A stretch of DNA of 64,000 nt from Isoperla grammatica. Taxonomy: Eukaryota; Arthropoda; Insecta; Plecoptera; Perlodidae. The notes under the pieces were generated by a model that did not search any database, was not told the origin of the DNA, and saw nothing but the letters and a program-made list of their open reading frames with translations. The number at the start of each line of letters is the position of its first letter. Within the stretch, counting starts at the first letter, position 1. Shown here one piece after another: positions 50,209-63,735 of the stretch. Location of the stretch: the NCBI GenBank assembly GCA_945910005.1, contig OX246746.1, positions 25,257,075-25,321,074 on the forward strand, in the 5' to 3' direction. The translations under genes and the position numbers were made by a program.

Positions 50209-52165
50209 GTAAGAATCATATTAACACACTCCTCATCGTGCTTATTATTTATTTAATTATTTTACAACATGTCATTAATTATCATTTCAGATCTGTCAGT
50301 TACAGACACTATTGTTTGTAAACAAAAATTTGATATTATTCTGCCTTTTCATGAGTTTATATAATATCTATTGTATTGTGTACTTCATTGTCTGTTTTTA
50401 TGTGTTTGCACTTCAAACTTATTTCGAGAATTTCCCGAAATCTTTCTTCTTGACTTGACTGACCTAAGACGTTCACTGTTTTCAATACAACATCACACGT
50501 GTGTCTACCTATACAATACTACAATACTACATACTGTAATATATAAGTGTACGGAGAGTCCCTGAAAGTGAATGGAGTACAGATGTGATATTGAAAGGCA
50601 GGCAAACCTTGTCCAATCCGACAGGATCAAAAAAAAAAAATCAACTAATTATATCTTCCTACTGGAAATGACCAATGGTAACGTTCTCTCTTAGCTTGAC
50701 TTATCTGTACTCTTTAGTGTGGGACTTCAGGGACTGTCCTTGCATGGCGTTATTCTTGGCAACATAAGGAATGTTGCAATACAAATGTGTCAGTCAACTG
50801 CACTTGACTAGCTGTTACATGATCGTGTATCTGTGACTATTGAAACGGACTTCACTATTGGTTCGTTGAATAGAGTCATAACGCCTCAAACGTCTCAGTA
50901 GCTTCGTTGCATGAACAAGAGGCCTAATCAAATGAACCAGTAGCGTTCTTTTCAAAAGTCCCATCATTGTGGTTGCAAAATCCATTTCTCGCCTTGATTA
51001 GCTTAATTATATGAAAATGTGTTCTTTAACTCATTATCATAAAATCTACTCGCGTTGACCGTTATGTACAAGAACAATAGTTTGCCGTATTGCGGGAAAC
51101 CGATACATCTTTCGTAGTATGGCGGATGTTCAAATGAAATTCGGTCCATTTATACGTGTGCAGTTTGCTACATTCCTTCTTATCTATGAGTTGCTATGAC
51201 GCTAGACAGAATATAAACATTAGGACTGTGACATAGAGTTGGGGTATCTGAACTTGACCGTGATGCAATCTGACGGTACAGCTCATACCCCAACTTGACC
51301 AGCATGCTTTGGGTACGTTAAGTGCAGACTGGTTGCAAGTAAGAGCAACCCACATGTCTTGAAGCAATGTCAATATATTTTGTTTTGTGTAGTCATAAAA
51401 CAGCACATATGCAAACTGTTAACTTTCCCGTGAAATAGCTGATCATGTTAGCATTATAAATGCAGTACTGTAATGTAGAACAAATAAACACTGTTTAACT
51501 ATCCCTAAAAGTCCTATTCTCAGTTTAAATATCTATGAAAAGTGCAGCAAAGGGAAAACTAACCAAGTTCTGAAATCCTTAAATTTTAAATTGAGCTAAA
51601 TATGTCCATTTTCTTACAACAGAACAAATTAAATACCTATAGACGATTGTATTAATTAATTAGGGTTAATAGTATTAACAATTTGTCAGCTTACATCAAA
51701 TGATTGTTTTTAATTCACCAGACAATAATCAGATTTTCTTTTCACGGGGTTCAACATTTGAACATGGTGGATTCACTTATGTTTTGTGAGTGTTAGCATA
51801 TCTCTTGCCAGAAGATAAAGTAAGATAAATGTAACTAGCTGAAACTTCACAACACATGGGTGTGCTACTTAAACACGTCTGCACTTAAAGAAAATATTAT
51901 GTGTTATGCATGCGTGTAATGGTTTATGGGATTGCATCTTTTTGAGTCTGTCAAACACACAAAATTATGTCAAATGCGTTCACAATAACGATTATCAAAT
52001 TAATGGCATCAGGACCAGAAAAGTGAAAAAAATGTCATCTTTGATTCATCCATATTGTGACTGAGTCGTTTATGGTGAACGTATTTAACATATTTTAATC
52101 TCTTCATACTCTGTTCATGACTGACTGTGTTCTTCTTTTCTTGGCCTGTCTATCAACTCTCACAG
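50209..52165 (+). other. Predicted intron, 1,957 bp
   Basis: Begins GTAAGAATC and ends with a pyrimidine-rich stretch then CTCTCACAG, with a possible branch-point word CTGAC shortly upstream (about 52122). No other gene was recognised in it. Confidence 0.55.
52122..52165 (+). promoter_or_regulatory. 3' splice site that mimics a signal peptide
   Basis: A 40-base pyrimidine-rich tract ends in CTCTCACAG. Translated from the ATG at 52117 it gives Leu/Phe/Cys/Ser-rich residues resembling a secretory signal. The phase match with the 57-nt exon and the cysteine pattern favour a splice site over a start. Confidence 0.6.
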
Positions 52166-55100
52166 GTGTCAACACTGTCCTGTTGTTGGACAACAATGGT
52201 CGGAATGGCAGGTATCTGGCCACAGCTGTCCCCGTTGTCACCTCCACTGCTCGAACCTTCGTACAAGAAGGCACAACAACAGAATACGCTACACATGTAA
52301 TAGGGACAAGATTAGATAAGGGCAAACTCTATGCTTCTGTGGTGGGAACCAGCTCTCGTGTCTATTACGATCACAATTTACCTAGGTTTAGTATTGATAA
52401 TCAAATACTACCAACAGTACCGTGGTCAGTAAGGCCAACAGCCCATTTAGTTTATCCTGCAAAAGAACCAAAAGTCCCATTCAAAAGTTTGAAATCGAGT
52501 GTTGTTTATCAAACTGCAATAAACGAGGAACCTTTGTCGTTTACACCCAAAGAAGATTCCTTTTCAAAACATATTGAAAGCGAAAAGAAGGCTCAAGACA
52601 CTATTGTAAAGTTCTCCAACTCTCAATCGTCTTCGTCAAATCGAGCTGAAGGTAAACCAAGAGATATCCTTGATGAGGATGAAAATAATTTCCTAGTATT
52701 TCCACATCAAGATCTGTTCAATCAAAAACGAAACGTAGCTGAGGCACAAAATTCCCCGTCCATAAAACCAACTCAAGTAGTTAAACCAGGATGGGCTCTG
52801 CCAACATTTACAATTAAACACGACTTTGCACCCAGTGGATTTTCTGCAGATGTAGAAGCTGAAGAAACGACTGAGGGTAAATCAAAAGATCGTTTAGCGT
52901 TGAGAGGAGGGAAGGCTTTATATCGCCATGGGGTAAAAACTGATAACCGTAAACTTGATACGGTTACTTATCGAGGCTTTGCCGACTTCACAACGACAGT
53001 AGGAGACACAGTTATTATATTTATGCCAAATACAGCAAAGAACGAACAAACTAGGGTAATTGAATCCTTCAAAGCATCATCTTTGGTACACAGTGACGAT
53101 TTCACAGTTGTGTCCACAATGAAAACATTCTATTCTCACACTCCAGGAATGGTAACGAAAACAGTAACTGGCCATAGTCTAAGTATGCAAACCACGTTAC
53201 CAACCCATGTCGTTCTACCAGAGACAGGAACACGAAAAGTAAAGGCTTTCCCATTGGACGACACTGTTCATGTGGTCGATGCCGTTCCTGAACAGACAGA
53301 TGCTAACCTGAAGGCACCGTCAACAGTCTCATCTGAACACGTTGCTGATGATGAAACGTCGAAACATCCTTTCATTCAGCCATCAGTTCCATTGCTAGAG
53401 GCTTCATTGTCACCCTCCGTCCAAGCTTCAGAGGCACTGCCATCAGAAGTGGGTTCGCGTACCATGTTCTTCACAGAACAAACACAACCCTTGGCGACAT
53501 TCGCGACAACTCGAACTCAAATCTTAGCCGCAGCTGATCAAGAACAACCGCTTGGCCTGGTGAAAGTGCTTGGAGGTACTCGTGCTTACAATGATACTAC
53601 CACTCTTTTCACATCGCTGATTTATGGTACAATAGTAGATGGTACATACACTCAAGTAATTCACTCAACGTCATCTGTGTTTTATTTAGTGGAAAATACG
53701 GCCGTACCTAGTGTTACTACCCAAGAACCAGATACAACAACAGAATCTGAAGATGCTTCTACAATTACAGAAAATGTACCAACAACTAATCAAGAGGACA
53801 TCAGCACTACACCTGTTCAAGCAACCACGCCTGAAGTTGACTTATCTTATAACGAGGTAGGAAGGGGGCGTAAGATCAAAACACCACCCAATGATCAGGT
53901 TATTGTTGATAATAAATTAGAACCTGGTCTGGAAAAATCTGTACTGTCGAATGTGCCTACCTTACTGGAGCCAACACATATGGATGGGTATCTTACAAAA
54001 TTAGTTCCATCTACGGTTTATAAAACGTTTACCTACCTAACCACATTCTTTATCCCAGATGGAACATTAACAACAACGTCGGTTAGATCCAGAGAAGTTA
54101 CAAGCTCAGAGGTCAAATTTGTTACAAAAACAATCAATGGAAATGTGGAAAAAGCTAGTCTGATCCCTGTTAGTCCAAGTTCTGTACAAGAGAACATAAT
54201 GACGACAAAAGCTGTTAGCGTCGGACAAGAAGCTACCGCAGAAGGAGAATCTTTTGCAACAACAATACAAGATGAAAAGACAACTACTGAAAACTCACTT
54301 GACGGAGGAAAGACAACAGTTGACATGGAAGCTGAAAAAACAACTACGGATAAGATTACAGAAGACCAAGTAATAACCACTGAAAGCATAATAAAAGAAG
54401 AGCAACAAGTCACATCGACTGAATCAGAAGAAACGACAATAAGGTCTCAAGCTCCAATTACAACTACTCCTGAAAATGAGGAAGAAGAGATTGATCTCAT
54501 TTTTAAAACTCTGTACACAACTTATACATATTTAACTACATTCTTCCAAGAATCAACAACTAGTGTATCAAGTCGAGAAGTAGTAGTTACGAATATAGTT
54601 ACATCCACGCTTGATCATGACTTCTTTGCTAGTGCATCTGATCCTGCAGTTGCAGGTCTTTTTGGGCGTGGCGAAAGTCTAATATCGTCTGAAATTGTCC
54701 CAACCAGCGTAGGAATTGGCCGACCTACAACTAAGTACTTCTCAGATGTCGACAGTGTCTCAGACAAGCCTGATAAGAATAATGCTAATCAAGAGCACGT
54801 TGAACCAAGCCCAATCAATTTGGAGTCAACACCAATATCTGAAAGTATAATCAAAACATTCTACACTACTTATACCTATTTCACAACCATATTTGTTGAT
54901 GGAGAAACGTCAATATCAAGCAGAACAGAAGTTTACACCAATATTGTGACTCCAAGTGTTGTTCTATCTACTCCTAATGCCACGCCAATTCAACCGTTGA
55001 GGCCAGTAATAAGCCAATCAGTTCACTTTGATCAACTTGAAGCACCCCAAATTCAAGTTCCCGTTTCTAAACAATATCTTCAAAATGACGTATCACATAC

Positions 55101-58100
55101 GAGGACACCTCACTTAAAGTCAACTCCACTCTTTGCGTACAGCAGTACAATATCTAGAAATAATCCCAAGCATTCTTTAGATTTAAATAGAGCTGCAGAT
55201 TCACACATTTCAACTTCACTGGATATAGATGATGATAACAGAATTGTGCCACAACAAACACCCTTATTGAAAGACAGTTATGCTACAATATCAAGATCTC
55301 ACAACTTTAACGCACCTGCCGAAGCATTGGTGGGAACAACCACAAAGTCATCACTTGACGCAGAAGGTAACATAAAAGAGAAAAAAGACGATTCAACGTT
55401 AGATTCTGAAGAACCGAATATGGCAATGAAGTCTGCAATTCTTGCCCAAGAACAAGGCGGTTCATTGTTATCTTCATTTGACGAAGATCCTGTTTCTGCG
55501 TCACTGCAGCTGTCACCTCTTTTCGACGCTGCAACAAGTATTTATGATGATCTAACAGCACCAGAATCATCTCCAGTTATTCAAGTGCGATTAGATACAT
55601 TTGTTGCTGGAGATCTAATTGAACCGTCATCTGTTTCGGACGAACCCGAAACAGTAAAAACCATGAGTATGATAACTGACGTGACAAGCAGTAGTTCGGG
55701 AGGGAATTTACAAAACGATTTACTTGATGACCAAATCAGTTCGGAAAGCAATACTGAAGAAATCGAACCATCACCAACTCTTTTGCTCCAAACTTCCTAC
55801 ACAACTTTCACGTACTTTACAACAGTGTATAAAGGAAGCTCTTCCTCGGAAGTTATAAGTCGTCTAGAAACTGTTACTAATGTTGTTACTGAAACTCTTT
55901 CACCGACGCGTTCTACCATTGTTGAAGAGGATGCTACTTTACCCGTAACGTACTTTACAACGTTTACTTATTGGACTACACTTTATCGAGATGGGAACAC
56001 AGTTGTAACAAGCCGGGAGGAAACTGTTTCAAACATTATTACACCCAGCGTAACTGTTCCACCAGTTCTTATCACAGCAACACCAGTAGTTAGCAAAGAT
56101 GCTTCCAAGATTGAACCTACAACTTATTACACAACATATACGTACTTTACAACGTCTTATATCGGCAATAGTACTGTTCTAAACAGTCGGTTGGAAACTA
56201 TTACAAATATTGTAAATGAAACCGATGACCAAACAGGTAGAGCAATTGGCACAACAGCTCCAGAACAATTGATTGTAGACCAAGTTACAAAAGCTGAAGG
56301 GCCAAACTCTTTGCCTACGGGACTTCTCTCAACAATTTTCTCTAGCGAGGTGAAGGATGGGGCTACCACATTGTTTTCCACTGATGTTTATGGAACGTAT
56401 ATTGACGGACTTTATGCAAAAATATTGGAAAGTTCCACACAGATTGTTACGGAAACACTATCAACAACACAAAGTGTAATGCTTCAACCTACTGGTGTTG
56501 TATCCTTAAATGAAGGTCGTATTGTAGATGCTGATGGTATAAGTACGACTTATTTCACTACTAAGGCAATAGGTACTTATATTGAACAACTCTATGCCCA
56601 AGTAATAGAAAGTACATCTTCGATTAAAGTTGACGAAGAAAAGAATACACTTTCCCCTACCGAAACCGCAGGGAATAAGAACTTTAAAACTGGTCTTGTA
56701 AGACTAATAGAAGGTTCAATTGTTAAAGATCATACAACCACGTTTTATGAGTCTAAAGTTGTGGGGACCGTTATTGATGGCCGTTATGCTCAGATAATCG
56801 AGAGTACTTCTAGCTTTAAGGTTGGTATGACCAGCACCACAATGCTTGAACCTAGCATAGTGGCAACACCTGTTGCAACTTTAGATCAAGCTGCAACCAG
56901 CATAATTCAGTCTTCAACCAGTCCAAGTTCTACAGTAATTGAAAGTTCAATTGGAGAAGATGGTTCAGAAGAAGAAGGAGAAGAAGTTGATGATGAGGAA
57001 GAAGATGAGGAGGACGACGACGATGATTCTGATGGCGGATCTAAAAAGTCTAAAAAGTCACGACTTAGGTTTTCCACTCGTAAACGTACTTTTACTCCAG
57101 TTATTCGTCCTTTTGCATCCCGCAACCGACCAACGTTCAACCCCCGTAGAAAAACTGCCGCTGCAAGTAGTGCAACCACAATAACCCGCACTACTCTCAC
57201 ACCAACAATCACAGCAACCCCAGCAGCAAAGACGGCTGAAAGCCGAGGAAGATTTAATACTAATCGACGACAAAGCACATCATTAAACGAAATCCGTCCT
57301 GCATCACCTTCGAGTTCTCGACGATTTTCAAGGGTGCGTACATCACCTGGAGTCAGCTCTGGAGGATTTTCTACGTCATCAACAAGTAGGGGACGTACGT
57401 CTTCTAGAATTTTCCCTACGGCAACGTCAGCTGTGCCTGGTTCATCACGGCGCGGTGGATTCTATAGGGGATCGACAAGTCGTGGAGCTATAACGACAGA
57501 TGCAGCACCTAAATCATCAATTGGTGGACCTAATTCAAGATTCCGCATTCGACCGACTTCTGCAGGATTTGGTAGAGGTGCAAGTACAGCATATGCATCG
57601 TCCACAACCGAAATTTCTTCAAACCAAGAAGACAATGATATTACAACTTTAGTGACGGAAGATACTCCAGGGTACACTGATGAAGAGCAAGACTCTCCGA
57701 CACAACCGATTTCGACAACAACCGAGTCATCTCGTAGGACTAATCCTCTTCTACGTTTCCGTCGTCCGCCTACTTTGCGTGCCCAGTCAACGTCACCAAG
57801 GCCTGCAACAACAACGTCAGCACGACGAACGCCAACATCGCGTCGTGTTTCAGATGGGAACAATAATCGTTTGACAACAACGTCTACTACTCCCCGACCT
57901 AAAACCACGCCTAGTTTTAGTAGTCGGTTCAAAAATTTGAATAACCGCCCTAGACCATCCAACAGTTTGTTTCCAAAACGAGGCCTTCTCAAGAAGCCAG
58001 AGGAAGAAGAGAAGCAACCAGAAAAAGTAGATGAAGACATTCTGGAAAAAGATGACAGTGAAGAGATAATTGGAGACAACGATTACGAGGGATCTGAAGT

Positions 58101-61100
58101 AGAAGAATCAAAAGCCGAATCAACGCCCCGTAAAGGCAAATCATTAACGCCCCAAATTAAACCATTTGTTGGGTTTCAGAGGAGACGTTTTAAAAGGGAA
58201 ACGACTGAATTTGGTGCACGTAGAGAAGGCACATCTAGAGCTAATTACAACCCACGATTTCGTCGCCCTACCGCATCCAGAACTCAAACCCAAGTGCAAG
58301 AACGAAGTGACTTAATTGAGGATGATCCCGTAACAGAAACACCGAAAGCCAAGTCACCTAGTCGATTTACTCCTCGGCCGAGGACCGCACCAGCAACCCA
58401 GCAAAAAATAAGACCTACAACTGCATCGTCGGTCTCAGGTCGGTCTCCTTTCACATTGAGAGAAAAAGATGCCACTCCAAGAAATTTCAGAAGACCATCA
58501 CCGTCAAGGAGACGTCCTACGCCTACAAAGGAACCTACTACAAACCAAAGACCTAAGGCACCTAGACTTCGCACAAACGCCAATACTCAAACTGAAACTA
58601 CACAGTTTACCCGTCCTAGCGCCCGTCGTTACTCGAATGCAAACACCCGGCGTCCAACAAGCCGGTCTCGTAGCCGTGGAGATACTACCAACTTTGACAG
58701 TTATACATATTCTCCATCAAGTTTTGATGGAACGATTACTATAACTCATCGTGTGCCAACTGAAGTAACAATTCCTGTGGTAAATGGTAAAGTAACAGAA
58801 TACCGTAATGTCATAACTGCTAGTCCTAGTACAGAAGTATTAGGACCCCACCAGTATACTACTACAGCTGGAAAAGACGGAAGTTTGGTCTTGCTGCTGA
58901 CTTCTGAAGTTACAGGAACTTTACCAAACGGTTTAACCGAAGTTACACAGTATATATTACATGAGACACCGACTACAAGTATCACATTCACCCCAACAGT
59001 AATTCGTGGCCGAAAAACTTCGTTTTCCCACGTAATTCCTAGTACTGTCTATGAGGTAGAACAGTTGGTTAGCACCATTCAACCTCAGCTGTCTCCAAAT
59101 GCACCCTTAGCAAACATTCTCCTGTCACAACTCCTCCTAGGAAACCTTAATCTGGCACAACCCAATCTCAATCCACTTTTGGGTATAAACCAACCTACTG
59201 CTGTGTCCACACCAACAACAGAGTTTAAAACTAGGGCTACAACGTATGTGACAACCGTTACAAAAGGCACAAGCACTGTCTTACCATTAACTTTCCGAGG
59301 GAAAGAAATTCTGACAACAATAGTTGACACTACTTTGGAAACTATTACAGCTACAGAATTCATTACTGATACCATTGTAGTAACACCTACAGCTGTCGCT
59401 ACTGCAAACCAACAGCAATTGAATTCTCTTCTTCTTCCTGCTCTTCTCCAAGCTCAACTGTTCGGCCAGAATCAAGGACAGTCTAGCACTTCAAATCCAC
59501 TGTTTGCTTTACAACAATTGCAAGATCAGAAAAACGATGACGCTTTGGACGTAGAGGAAATAACCCGTGCATCACAAAGAAGACGCAAGCCGGATGACCC
59601 AGATCGTCAAGTTCGAGACTCTGAAAAAGAATTTGTGGATGAAGATGTTGGTAAAGTGGAGGATGAACCGCAGTTACCACGATTTAAAGCAACCCGGAAG
59701 AAACCGTCTAGGAATCAGATTGCCGATGTAAAGCCACCAGACCCACCCCCAAGTCCACCAGCAACTAGTGTTGTTACATTATACGTATCTGGTAGACGTC
59801 CGGGCGAGTTCAGCACTGTGTTGTCAACAGTTGTAATAGACGAAGACAACTCAGCAGCTATCAAAAAGAGGGAAGCCGGTTTCCTGGACCCAGGATTTTT
59901 CAAGCTCGAGACATCGAAGTTGCCAGAAATCTATAACAACTTTCCTAATGACCAGGGCTACTTAGAAAACACAATCATGTTTTCAACAAATGATGCTCTA
60001 ATTGAAACCAGCCAGACAGAAACTCAGAGCCTTGAGAGCATCGTTGGCGATGTTAGTAAATATATTTTAGCAGATCGCTTCACGTCTAAATTAGACGACA
60101 ACCTTATGACTTCAACGACCAATTTCATAAAGAAATCACCAATGAATGATAACAAAATGACCGGTCATTTTTTATCCAAAGGCCCCGCTGAGTTTGCCCC
60201 ACTCAAGCGGAAGGTCGAAATTAAATCAAACGGGGGCCTGAAAGATGATATGAAGCCAAAATCGTCAGATGCTATAGCACCTTTGAATGGCATTATGATG
60301 GTTTCTACAGACAATAACAATAACAACACAGAATTGCACTCACGGTCAAAGAGAAGTACTGATTCAAACATTGAAGATGTTGTAGACGCGCCTAGAACAA
60401 ATGCGTCTCCTCAACGTCGAAGAAGAGTAAGAGTTCGCGTACCAATCAACAGACCGACTCATGACACATCGCACGAAATGCTCGATATGTCAGAGGCTCA
60501 ACACAGTGATAAGGTAACTGATATGGAGCTTATACCAACACACTCTAACAATGACGAGAATTATTCTAATGAATTCGGACTACGTCGAATAAAAGTTATA
60601 AGAAGTGGAACGAAAGATCAAACTTTTGATGATAATCGAGATACACACAAGAAAAGAATTGTCGTCCGCAGAAGAAGACCTCAAAGTCAAGACCATTCAC
60701 CCATTCCAGAATCTCATTCCAATGCGTTTGAGAGTGGGGCAGAAATAGAAACTGCTCCACAGGGGATATCATCACCCCACAATGTTGATAGTAATAACGA
60801 TTTTACTGTAACACCTGTGGGTCTAGATATCGCTCCTGTTTCACACCACAGGAGAAAAGTTGTCGTAACAAAAAAACGACCTGTTGGCACACATTCGTCC
60901 TCTCTGCTGCCAACTTCGTCTCATAGACGCCGCGTTGTTGTGACAAAGAAGAGACCAGCTGCTGTGAAAACAACCGAGTTATATCCCACAGAATCACTTT
61001 CAACCACCAATGCAGATGTGTACTCTTCGGTTGACGAGAGGGGAGAGCAAGCTCAAAAAATGGTAAAAGTATCTCAAGTTTTTATGAGTGGTAATATATT

Positions 61101-62197
61101 ACCAGAGGTGCAACCCAAATTGAGCAAGAAGACTGAAAAACATGACAAAATAGATTTAAATGCAGAGAAACCTAAACTAGACGTAAGTTTTGTGAGCAAA
61201 ACAATGGAATTGGAGACTAGTGCGGTTTCCACTATTACCTCGCCAATTCAACCCTCACAAAATATAGAATCATCTTTTCAAGAAGACCAAACAATAAAAG
61301 ACGAACCTACAGCTACACAAGCATTGGATACATTGTCTCTCAATAACACTCTTGGAACAGATGCAAGTCAAATATTAATGGTTACTTCTGTTGGAAATGA
61401 AACCCTTTCAGAAGGAAGTACATACGTGAAAGACCTCTTGGAAGGAGAGCTTGAGCCCGGGACAACAGCGGAGAACAACGCAACAGGGAATCATACAGAT
61501 AGTGAAACAACGTCCCCATCTGTAGAGGACAGCGCGATAGCCGATGACAGTACAGACTATGATGGGCCACCTCGTTTTGTACGTCCAACACGGTTTTCCA
61601 TCACAAGAAAGCCGAGTCGTACAAAAGCGTCATTCCTAGGTGGAAGGCGTAAATCCCCTCCGACATCTTCATCCAGCTTGTCCAGTACGAATACTGTGAC
61701 CAGCAAGTCTTACACCTCTAAAACTGGGTTCCACTTATCATCAAGTAAACCAAGCGACAGATACAGAACCACTGATTTGAAACCTACATCAACTTTGAAG
61801 TCACAGCAAACTACCAGAGGTTTTAGACCACATAAATCCTACGGTCATAAAAAAGAAGAAGCAACAGTAGCAGCTGAAGAATTGATAACAACGAAGGTAG
61901 AAAGCAGTGAAGACATAAGTCCTTCCGATGAGTTACTGCCGACAAGTGTAACGGCTCCTATCGTAGACAGTCAAAGCATCACTCTGATTTCTTCTTCTCC
62001 TCACGTTGCTCCCGATGAGCTTAGCTCTTACGTAACTAGGGTAGTAACCAGTACTAGGCTGCGCACTTACACATACGTGATAACCCGCGTATCTGGGGAC
62101 GAGCAAGTGGTGACCTCAAGCACTGAAGTGAAACCACATGTGACGACGGTGACTCTAACTCAACCTCTTCCTGTACCTGGGATCCAAACTACCACAG
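52166..62197 (+). CDS. Giant exon of a cysteine-free mucin-like extracellular protein (DUF4758-like repeats)
   Basis: The open frame runs 52117-62310, but a polypyrimidine tract plus CACAG ends at 52165 and CAG|GTAAGA marks a donor after 62197, so I take 52166-62197 (10,032 bp, phase 1 at both ends) as the exon. Residues below count from 52117. Repeat type A, with a core like YGTxIDGxYAQVIESTSS, occurs near 51-84, 494-522, 1416-1447, 1475-1505 and 1538-1570, with a variant near 2247-2288. Type B, YTTYTYLTTFF then SSREVVTNIVT, occurs near 635, 797, 913, 1225, 1277 and 1334, with a variant near 3304-3350. An acidic run (1611-1642) is followed by an Arg/Ser/Thr/Pro region to about 2210. Furin-like RFKR-E (about 2026) and RSKR-S (about 2745) are present. 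No cysteine occurs. The protein is probably secreted or membrane-attached apical or matrix material. DUF4758 is named from memory of arthropod proteins; function is unknown, and the C-terminus lies beyond the window. Confidence 0.8.
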
Positions 62198-62203
62198 GTA
62201 AGA
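62194..62203 (+). promoter_or_regulatory. 5' splice site ending the giant exon
   Basis: ACAG|GTAAGA is a near-consensus donor. Downstream of it the frame stays open for only 37 codons and turns into a hydrophobic, non-repetitive tail with the frame's only downstream cysteine, consistent with intron. Confidence 0.75.
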
Positions 62204-63735
62204 CGGCGATCTTCTCACCTTCTCTGTCTCTATCTCACGTTGTTCCCCTGTTTTATGAGGTACACACTCTGTTGTTAACTGGGAAACACATGTTTAAAAT
62301 ATTTTGTTAAACTTCCTTAGTAATGTTTGTATAAACAATTTGCATGTAGGGTCACGGTCACGGTACTATCATAGATTGCCTCCGATCACTTTGTCAAGTG
62401 ATTGATGTAGCTTCTCTTAACAAATATCGATAGTCGAAAGTAAAGAATAGTAAACATAATTAAGCTAAACAACGTTTTGTTTTTAAATTAATTTTCTATG
62501 TTACAACATTATGAGTCTGTAGTACCTATATATAATATAAAGAGACTTGTGGCCCTTTAGAAACAATGTAAATTGTTTTAATTGTTTAGAACAATTTGAA
62601 ATAGCACCACCAAGTCCGATTTTTTTAAACAAAAACTACAATACACAATGCATATATTTGCAATTTAAAGTAAGTGCGATGTTATTCATTTAAAAAGCTT
62701 GTGTCTTATGTAGCCTATAGTTTTAAGTTTGGCGTATACCTACAGTAGCTACAGTATTTTTTATGTACACAAATTTAATGGCTAGATTTTTAATGTATGT
62801 CATTAAAGTATTTCTACATCTAAGCTCTACAAGAATTAAGTTTATTTTGTGCTATCCTCACTTAGTACTGTTACAATGGTTATAGCATTGAGTTCGGTAG
62901 TGTACCAACCAAACACAACGGTTCTAGTATTCATTCTATAAGATCAAATTATTTAATAATATCGGTTGATTGTGAGATCAATTTCGCGAAATTGCTTCGG
63001 GTCGGATTGAGGGCACACAAGGCCACTCGATTACGCCGACCAAACCGGCCCGTGTTCTCAATCTACTCAACATTATAATATTGTGTAGGCCACGATAGTA
63101 GTCCCACAAAACCTCTGTAGCACACGACTAACGTAACACTTAATTATTTGACTTCGCATCCGGTTGAAAGTATTCTATGCTTTCAAGTTGATATCAGTAT
63201 AGACATGTGTGCAACAGTATATCAGAATCAAGCGAGAGTTTCTATTCTTTTATGGCGCTTATTTTATTTTATTTTGTTTTTTGTTTAGATAAATAAATAA
63301 GTATTTATTGTCTACTCACTCAGTTCCAATAATTGAGGAGTTGTAAATAAGTTGATTTTCTGTGGAAATGTGACTGGTGACCCTTCAAAACTAATGTTAA
63401 TAAAAGCATTTGTCTTGATTTTTTAGTACAATTTTTAATAGCACCTCCAAGTCCGATTTTATACACAAAAACTACAATGAACCATCGACCAAACCAAAAT
63501 TCTCAATCCACTCAATTTATTTAAATTTGTACTTTAAATTTATACCATTCGTTAGGTGCTTCGTGACTATGTCGGCTCCAAAGTCACAGTGTAGATGTAC
63601 ACTAGTATAATGTAGATAGATTAAAGTCAAATTCCGAATATGAAAAACCTCAACCTGAACCGGGAATCGAATTCTGGTCTTTCTGCATTGTAAGCAGGGA
63701 GTAAGGCATGTAGAGCATGTTTATAGGAGCAACTA
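62198..63735 (+). other. Start of next intron, with a partial direct duplication
   Basis: AT-rich, with no exon that I can place. TAGCACCMCCAAGTCCGATT with the following ACAAAAACTACAAT occurs near 62601 and again near 63441; CGACCAAACC and TTCTCAATCYACTCAA follow both, though at different distances. A tRNA-like reversed B box (GGGAATCGAATTC) lies near 63661. The intron extends past the right edge. Confidence 0.5.

Noticed and set aside
57462..58079. 205-residue minus-strand frame inside the giant exon
   Set aside because: A shadow of the low-complexity Arg/Ser/Thr region; the plus strand is clearly the coding one.
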